DNA of 64,000 nucleotides from Microbacterium sp. CGR2. Its GTDB lineage: Bacteria; Actinomycetota; Actinomycetes; Actinomycetales; Microbacteriaceae. The stretch's first letter is position 1. Every line of letters starts with the position of its first letter. The stretch is taken from the NCBI RefSeq assembly GCF_003626735.1, contig NZ_RBHX01000001.1, forward strand, positions 1,240,001 through 1,304,000, given 5' to 3'. A program made the position numbers and the translations under genes. Positions 60,431 to 64,000 of the stretch are shown here, piece after piece. Under the pieces are notes generated by a model. The model did no database searches, was not told the origin of the DNA, and saw nothing but the letters and a program-made list of their open reading frames with translations.

Positions 60431-60519
60431 GGCTCCACGGTAGTCCTCGCCGGGTCTTCCGCCGCTGACCCGGGTCGTAGCGTCCAGGGGAGATCGTTCC
60501 CGAACGGGAGCGAGGTGCT

Positions 60520-60544
60520 CGACCAGGCGTGAGCCTGCTGGTCG
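60520..60544 (-). terminator. short hairpin after the 180-residue membrane protein gene
   Basis: CGACCAGGC and GCCTGCTGGTCG pair with a two-base bulge around GTGA, directly after the stop codon of the leftward gene ending at 60546. No T run. Confidence 0.4.
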
Positions 60545-60545
60545 G

Positions 60546-61088
60546 CTAGTGCACGAGGGCCTTCAAGACGACGAACACGGCGCCGAACGATGCGGTACCC
60601 AGCGCCCCGAGAATTCGGACGAGCTGAGAACTCCCGCGGCGCAGGAAGGCGACGTAGCCGAGGAACGTCAGGATCACGACTCCCGACCACAACGCCGCGT
60701 CGTTGGCCGCGTCGTCGGAGATGACGCGGGTCGTGCCCGCGAGGAGGAACGCGGCGGGCACGGCCGCGGAGGTCAGCATGCCGAGGGAGTGCTGCACCGA
60801 CGAGGTGAACGCCGCCGTGATTCCCACTCTCGGGCCGTGCGCCTTCTCGGTGTGGTCCGAGAGGCGGGCCACGGTTCCGGCGTACACGTGCGCACCCCAG
60901 AAGACGAGCACCGTCACGCCCACCGTCAGCAGCACGACGAATGACGTCTCTCCGTGCGCAGAGGACACGGCCACCAAGCCGCTGACGAGGATCGTGCCGT
61001 AGACCGCCGCCTCGGTGCCGAATCCGGGCCGAAGCGCGCTGTGGACACGGAGGATCCCGCGGTCGGTGGTCGTCGGAGCGGGAGGCAT
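60546..61088 (-). CDS. small integral membrane protein of unknown role
   Basis: A 180-residue protein with five hydrophobic stretches: AAVYGTILVSGLVAVSS, SFVVLLTVGVTVLVFWGAHV, a middle helix around LGMLTSAAVPAAFLLAG, ALWSGVVILTFLGYVAFLRR and GTASFGAVFVVLKALVH. A conserved-looking cytosolic loop reads YAGTVARLSDHTEKAHGPRV. I do not recognise the family. ATG 61088. It is divergent from the TetR/permease unit. Confidence 0.75.
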   Translation of the reverse strand: MPPAPTTTDRGILRVHSALRPGFGTEAAVYGTILVSGLVAVSSAHGETSFVVLLTVGVTVLVFWGAHVYAGTVARLSDHTEKAHGPRVGITAAFTSSVQHSLGMLTSAAVPAAFLLAGTTRVISDDAANDAALWSGVVILTFLGYVAFLRRGSSQLVRILGALGTASFGAVFVVLKALVH

Positions 61089-61183
61089 ACTTCACTGTGC
61101 TGTCGTCGTCTTCGCTTTGTCAACGACGGCGCTCGAGCCGCACGGGCCAACCTCTTGCGCTCCCCCGCAACGGAGGACTACCC

Positions 61184-61207
61184 TGCCTAACTAACAGTCG
61201 TTAGGCA
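61184..61207. promoter_or_regulatory. TetR operator TGCCTAAC-N8-GTTAGGCA
   Basis: Perfect 8-base arms end three bases before the TetR ATG at 61211. Overlap with the start region suggests autoregulation of a near-leaderless message and perhaps of the downstream permease gene. Confidence 0.75.
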
Positions 61208-61210
61208 GTC

Positions 61211-61789
61211 ATGACCCGAGCAACCATCCTCGCCGAGGCCCGAACGATCTTCGCGCGCCAAGGCTACGCCGAGACCAGCCTGCGCGAGATCGCCGAGGCC
61301 GTGGGCATCAAGACGCCCTCGCTCTACGCACACTTCTCGAGCAAGGAGGCCCTGTACGAGGCCGTCTACGCCGAGGTCGCCGTCGAGCACACCGCCTTCT
61401 TCGACGAACTGGCCCGCCGCAGCGGCGAACTCGAACCGCTCGCGCGCCTGCGTCACCTGCTGGGAGGCATCGAGGACTACTACCGCGACCGTCCCGACCT
61501 CGCCGAGTTCAGCCTCCGCGCGGCAGTCGCCGAGTACGGACCCGGTGGCCAGAATCTGCGCGAGATCTTCCTCGACAGCGAGTCGACCCTCGCCGCCGCC
61601 GTCCGCAAGACCTACGACGACGGTGCCGCGAGCGGGACGTTCGCGGCAGGCGATGCCGACGGGTTCATCGCTCTGGTGTTCGTCATCATGGACGGCCTCT
61701 TCCTCCAGCTCACCCACTACACACCAGAGGTCTACCGGGAACGCTTCGAGCACACCTGGCAGCACCTCGCCACGATCCTGTCTCGCTGA
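61211..61789 (+). CDS. TetR-family regulator
   Basis: A 192-residue repressor. HTH: ILAEARTIFARQGYAETSLR, EIAEAVGIKTPSLYAHFSSK and EALYEAVY. The C-terminal domain belongs to the TetR_C_33-like group (FDELARRSGELEPLARLRHL). ATG 61211 follows the operator. The permease and DUF917 genes follow in the same direction, so it probably controls purine/hydantoin-type uptake and use. Confidence 0.88.
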   Translation: MTRATILAEARTIFARQGYAETSLREIAEAVGIKTPSLYAHFSSKEALYEAVYAEVAVEHTAFFDELARRSGELEPLARLRHLLGGIEDYYRDRPDLAEFSLRAAVAEYGPGGQNLREIFLDSESTLAAAVRKTYDDGAASGTFAAGDADGFIALVFVIMDGLFLQLTHYTPEVYRERFEHTWQHLATILSR

Positions 61790-61902
61790 CCCACCTCCGA
61801 GACATCACACGCACACCCTGCACCGATCCGTCGGCACGGAGCCACGAACTCCCGAACGACACCGCACGACAGTCGGCATCACCCGCCGGCACCCCATGAC
61901 CA

Positions 61903-61975
61903 GCCCTGCGAGCCGCCCGCCTTCTCGGGAACCCGAATCCCCCGGGCGGCTTCGCAGGGCCACCTCCTGAAGGAG
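61903..61975 (+). promoter_or_regulatory. leader hairpins before the permease gene
   Basis: The 192-base gap 61790-61981 ends with a strong stem: GCCCTGCGAGCCGCCCG (61903-61919) pairs with 61943-61960 with one bulged base. A second stem, CTCC-TGAA-GGAG (61964-61975), includes the permease ribosome site. Alternative folding could regulate translation or act as a terminator/attenuator. It matches no riboswitch class I know. Confidence 0.45.
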
Positions 61976-61981
61976 CGCACG

Positions 61982-63322
61982 ATGACCACCACCGACTACG
62001 AACACGGCATCGTGCCGCAGGACCAGCGCAAGAGCTGGTTGTCGATCGCGACCGTGTGGATCGCCATCGGCATCGATCTGTCCGGAGCGTTCCTCGGAGT
62101 CGCGCTCGCCGCAGGGATGGCGTTCTGGCCGGCGATCGCCGCCACCATGCTCGGCTCGTTGCTCCTGGGCCTCCTGGCCATGGCCTGCGCCTATGTCGGC
62201 GCGGCCACCGGACTGAGCAGCGCCATGATCTCCCGCGCCGTCTTCGGCAAGATCGGCGGCGCCATCCTCGCGCTGGCGATCGCCATCAGCCTGATCGGCT
62301 GGTTCGCCGTCCAGGCAGGGTTCTTCGGCACGAACGCCCAGATCGCGTTCGCGGAGTTCACGGGCATCGACGTCCCCGTGCAGGTCTTCACCGGCATCGG
62401 CGCCGTGCTGATGGCCATCACGGCATTCTGGGGCTACCGCTCGATCAATCGACTCAGCTCACTCGCCGTCCCGTTGCTTCTCCTGCTGCTGATCGTCGGA
62501 ATCGTCGTCGCCTTCACCGTCAACGGCGCCGCGGGACTGGACGCGCCCGTCGAGGCGACCTTCACCTTCGGCGGCGCGGTCTCGCTGGTGATGGGCATCT
62601 TCATCCTCGGCGTGGTCCTCGCTCCCGACATGGCGCGCTGGGCGAAGACCCCGAAGCAGGCCATGATCGCCGGCTTCGTCGGGTTCTTCTTCGGCAACTC
62701 GATCATCCTCGTGGTCGCCATCGTGCTGGCCCGCGTCATGAACGGCACCGAACTCATGGCGATTTTCTTCGCGCTCGGCCTCGGTGGCGTTGCGGTCATC
62801 GTGCTCATCCTCGCTCAGTGGACGACCAACACCACCAACCTCTATTCGGCCGGCCTCGCGTTCGCCGCGATCAGCGAGCGCCTCGACCGCCGCATCGTGA
62901 CCGTCGTGCTCGGCGTGATCGGCATCGTCGTCGGCGTGATCGGCGCCGCCGACTACTTCGTGCAGTTCATCCTGGTGATCGGCGTCATCATCGCCCCGTA
63001 CGGCGGGGTCTACCTGGCGGCGTACTTCACGGGCCGAAAGGGCGCGCGCTGGGCGCACGACGCAGCGGTCCCGACGGTCGACGGCTGGTCGGTGGCGGCC
63101 TGGGTGGCCGGCATCCTCGTCGCCGTGGCGACGACCAATCCTGCCGACGGACCGGGCTTCGGCTGGTTCACGCTCACCACCATCTCGGCCCTCGACGGCC
63201 TGCTCGTCGGTTTCCTCGTCTACCTCGCTCTCGTGCCGCTGCGTCGCCGCACGGAACCGGATGCCGCGGCATCCCCCCACGTCGAGGAGACTGCTCGTCT
63301 CGGCGACGGAGCACACGCATGA
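61982..63322 (+). CDS. cytosine/purine permease family transporter (NCS1)
   Basis: A 446-residue protein with 12 helices. It opens DYEHGIVPQDQRKSWLSIAT, then VWIAIGIDLSGAFLGVALAA, GAATGLSSAMISRAVFGKIG and GVVLAPDMARWAKTP, all typical of CodB-like NCS1 proteins that import nucleobases, hydantoins or allantoin. GAAGGAG precedes ATG 61982. The DUF917 start overlaps its stop (ATGA), linking transport and first enzymatic step. Confidence 0.92.
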   Translation: MTTTDYEHGIVPQDQRKSWLSIATVWIAIGIDLSGAFLGVALAAGMAFWPAIAATMLGSLLLGLLAMACAYVGAATGLSSAMISRAVFGKIGGAILALAIAISLIGWFAVQAGFFGTNAQIAFAEFTGIDVPVQVFTGIGAVLMAITAFWGYRSINRLSSLAVPLLLLLLIVGIVVAFTVNGAAGLDAPVEATFTFGGAVSLVMGIFILGVVLAPDMARWAKTPKQAMIAGFVGFFFGNSIILVVAIVLARVMNGTELMAIFFALGLGGVAVIVLILAQWTTNTTNLYSAGLAFAAISERLDRRIVTVVLGVIGIVVGVIGAADYFVQFILVIGVIIAPYGGVYLAAYFTGRKGARWAHDAAVPTVDGWSVAAWVAGILVAVATTNPADGPGFGWFTLTTISALDGLLVGFLVYLALVPLRRRTEPDAAASPHVEETARLGDGAHA

Positions 63323-64000
63323 CCGACAGGCATCTCACCGAAGCCGACATCGACGAGATCGCGCTCGGTGCCGCCGTGCTGGGGACCGGCGGCGGCGGCG
63401 ACCCGCACGTGGGCTCTCTGATGGCGAAGCGGCTCATCCGCCTGCACGGGCCGGTGCCCCTCATCGACGTCGACGATCTCACGGCCGACGACTTCATCGT
63501 GCCCATCGGCGGCATCGGAGCGCCGTCGGTGAGTGTCGAGCGCATTCAGGCCGAGTCCGAACTGCTCGCAGCCCTCACGGCGATCGAGCGCGCGGTCGGT
63601 CGCCGACCCACTGCGGTGATGCCGATCGAGGTCGGCGGCGGCAACTCGATGATCCCGATCGCGACGGCGGCCCTCGCCGGACTCCCCGTGGTCGACGGTG
63701 ACGCGATGGGCCGTGCCTTCCCCGAGGCGCAGATGGTGACCTTCCATCTCGCCGGGTACGGCCCGGGAGCGACCGTCATGGTCGACCACCACGGCAACGA
63801 GGTCGTCAGCCGGCCTGTCGACGGGGCGTGGTCTGAGCGTCTCGCGCGCGCGGTGACGGTCGAGATGGGAGGAGGCGCGACCATGATCGACTACGCCTAC
63901 GGCGGCGACGTCGTGCGCGAGTGCGCGATCCCCGGCACTCTGACGCTGGCGAAGCGCATCGGTCGCATTCTGCGGGGCGAGGATGCCGCAGGCCGAGAAC
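63319..64000 (+). CDS. DUF917 (S-methyl-thiohydantoin desulfurase-like) protein, 3' end beyond window
   Basis: The first 227 codons are visible and open to the window edge. The family signature ALGAAVLGTGGGGDPHVG is at residues about 17-34, followed by VPIGGIGAPSVSVERIQ, MPIEVGGGNSMIP and GDAMGRAFPEAQMVTFHLAG. This N-terminal domain is named after an S-methyl-thiohydantoin desulfurase; relatives sit beside hydantoinases and nucleobase permeases. Full proteins are about 360 residues. ATG 63319 overlaps the permease stop. The substrate is probably the compound brought in by the permease. Confidence 0.85.
   Translation, partial: MTDRHLTEADIDEIALGAAVLGTGGGGDPHVGSLMAKRLIRLHGPVPLIDVDDLTADDFIVPIGGIGAPSVSVERIQAESELLAALTAIERAVGRRPTAVMPIEVGGGNSMIPIATAALAGLPVVDGDAMGRAFPEAQMVTFHLAGYGPGATVMVDHHGNEVVSRPVDGAWSERLARAVTVEMGGGATMIDYAYGGDVVRECAIPGTLTLAKRIGRILRGEDAAGRE

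Noticed and set aside
1..64000. Prophage, insertion sequences, integrons, CRISPR arrays, tRNA or rRNA
   Set aside because: No transposase, integrase, terminal repeats, spaced direct repeats or RNA gene signatures were seen anywhere in the window.

Overview
This window is high-GC (roughly 70%) actinobacterial chromosome. Heavy GC at third codon positions, leaderless-looking starts, frequent GTG starts and ATGA/GTGA/TGATG gene overlaps fit Actinobacteria. The constant use of the hexamer GGATGC/GCATCC, a pantothenate operon of this layout, a DUF3516-type Ski2-like helicase and the many TetR/ArsR/PadR accessory modules suggest Microbacteriaceae, most likely Microbacterium or a close relative. The genus is inference. 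There is no rRNA, tRNA, prophage, insertion sequence or CRISPR array. About 66 genes can be supported, two of them broken and two cut by the window edges.

Layout. 1-1954: a lipoprotein/ATPase pair of an ABC importer under a HutC-type operator. 2281-5154: pantothenate operon (DUF2520 protein, panC, panD, panB). 5155-10000: small regulators, a TetR-controlled DHA2 efflux pump with matching operators, a VapBC pair, and an XRE regulator divergent from a methionine aminopeptidase. 10078-14418: PadR with an ABC1 kinase, then a BCCT transporter. 14370-18192: a frameshifted DUF2867-type reductase facing an ArsR/SRPBCC module with two tandem operators, and an MFS protein. 18195-30666: a catabolic island. 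LacI-family operators of one consensus (GCATACGTATGC) lie before a CUT1 sugar-type importer, before an aldolase/SDR/HisD-like operon, and before an NTF2-like/bicupin pair; a LysR gene and a second HisD-like gene follow.

30691-37520: hydrolases with TetR genes, CPBP protease, head-GIN lipoprotein, SDR and a second ArsR/SRPBCC module whose operator has the same architecture as the first. 37670-41912: a Tat lipoprotein flavin amine oxidase that looks circularly permuted, a Pr6Pr membrane protein, a TetR/FAD-monooxygenase pair and a DoxX-like protein. 41951-48149: RNase HI with a C-terminal extension, an M4 metalloprotease with its emfourin-type inhibitor, a zinc-ribbon SDR and an HxlR/azoreductase pair. 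48257-52863: a VanRS-like two-component system divergent from a D,D-carboxypeptidase, alanine racemase and van-like D-Ala-D-X ligase. 53654-64000: helicase, deoD, putP, FUSC exporter, a TetR regulator, and a cytosine-type permease with a DUF917 protein.

The best candidates for undescribed biology are the LacI-controlled island with two HisD-like dehydrogenases, the permuted amine oxidase, the van-like cell-wall cluster, and the paired ArsR/SRPBCC modules. All functional statements come from reading the sequence; no database search was run.
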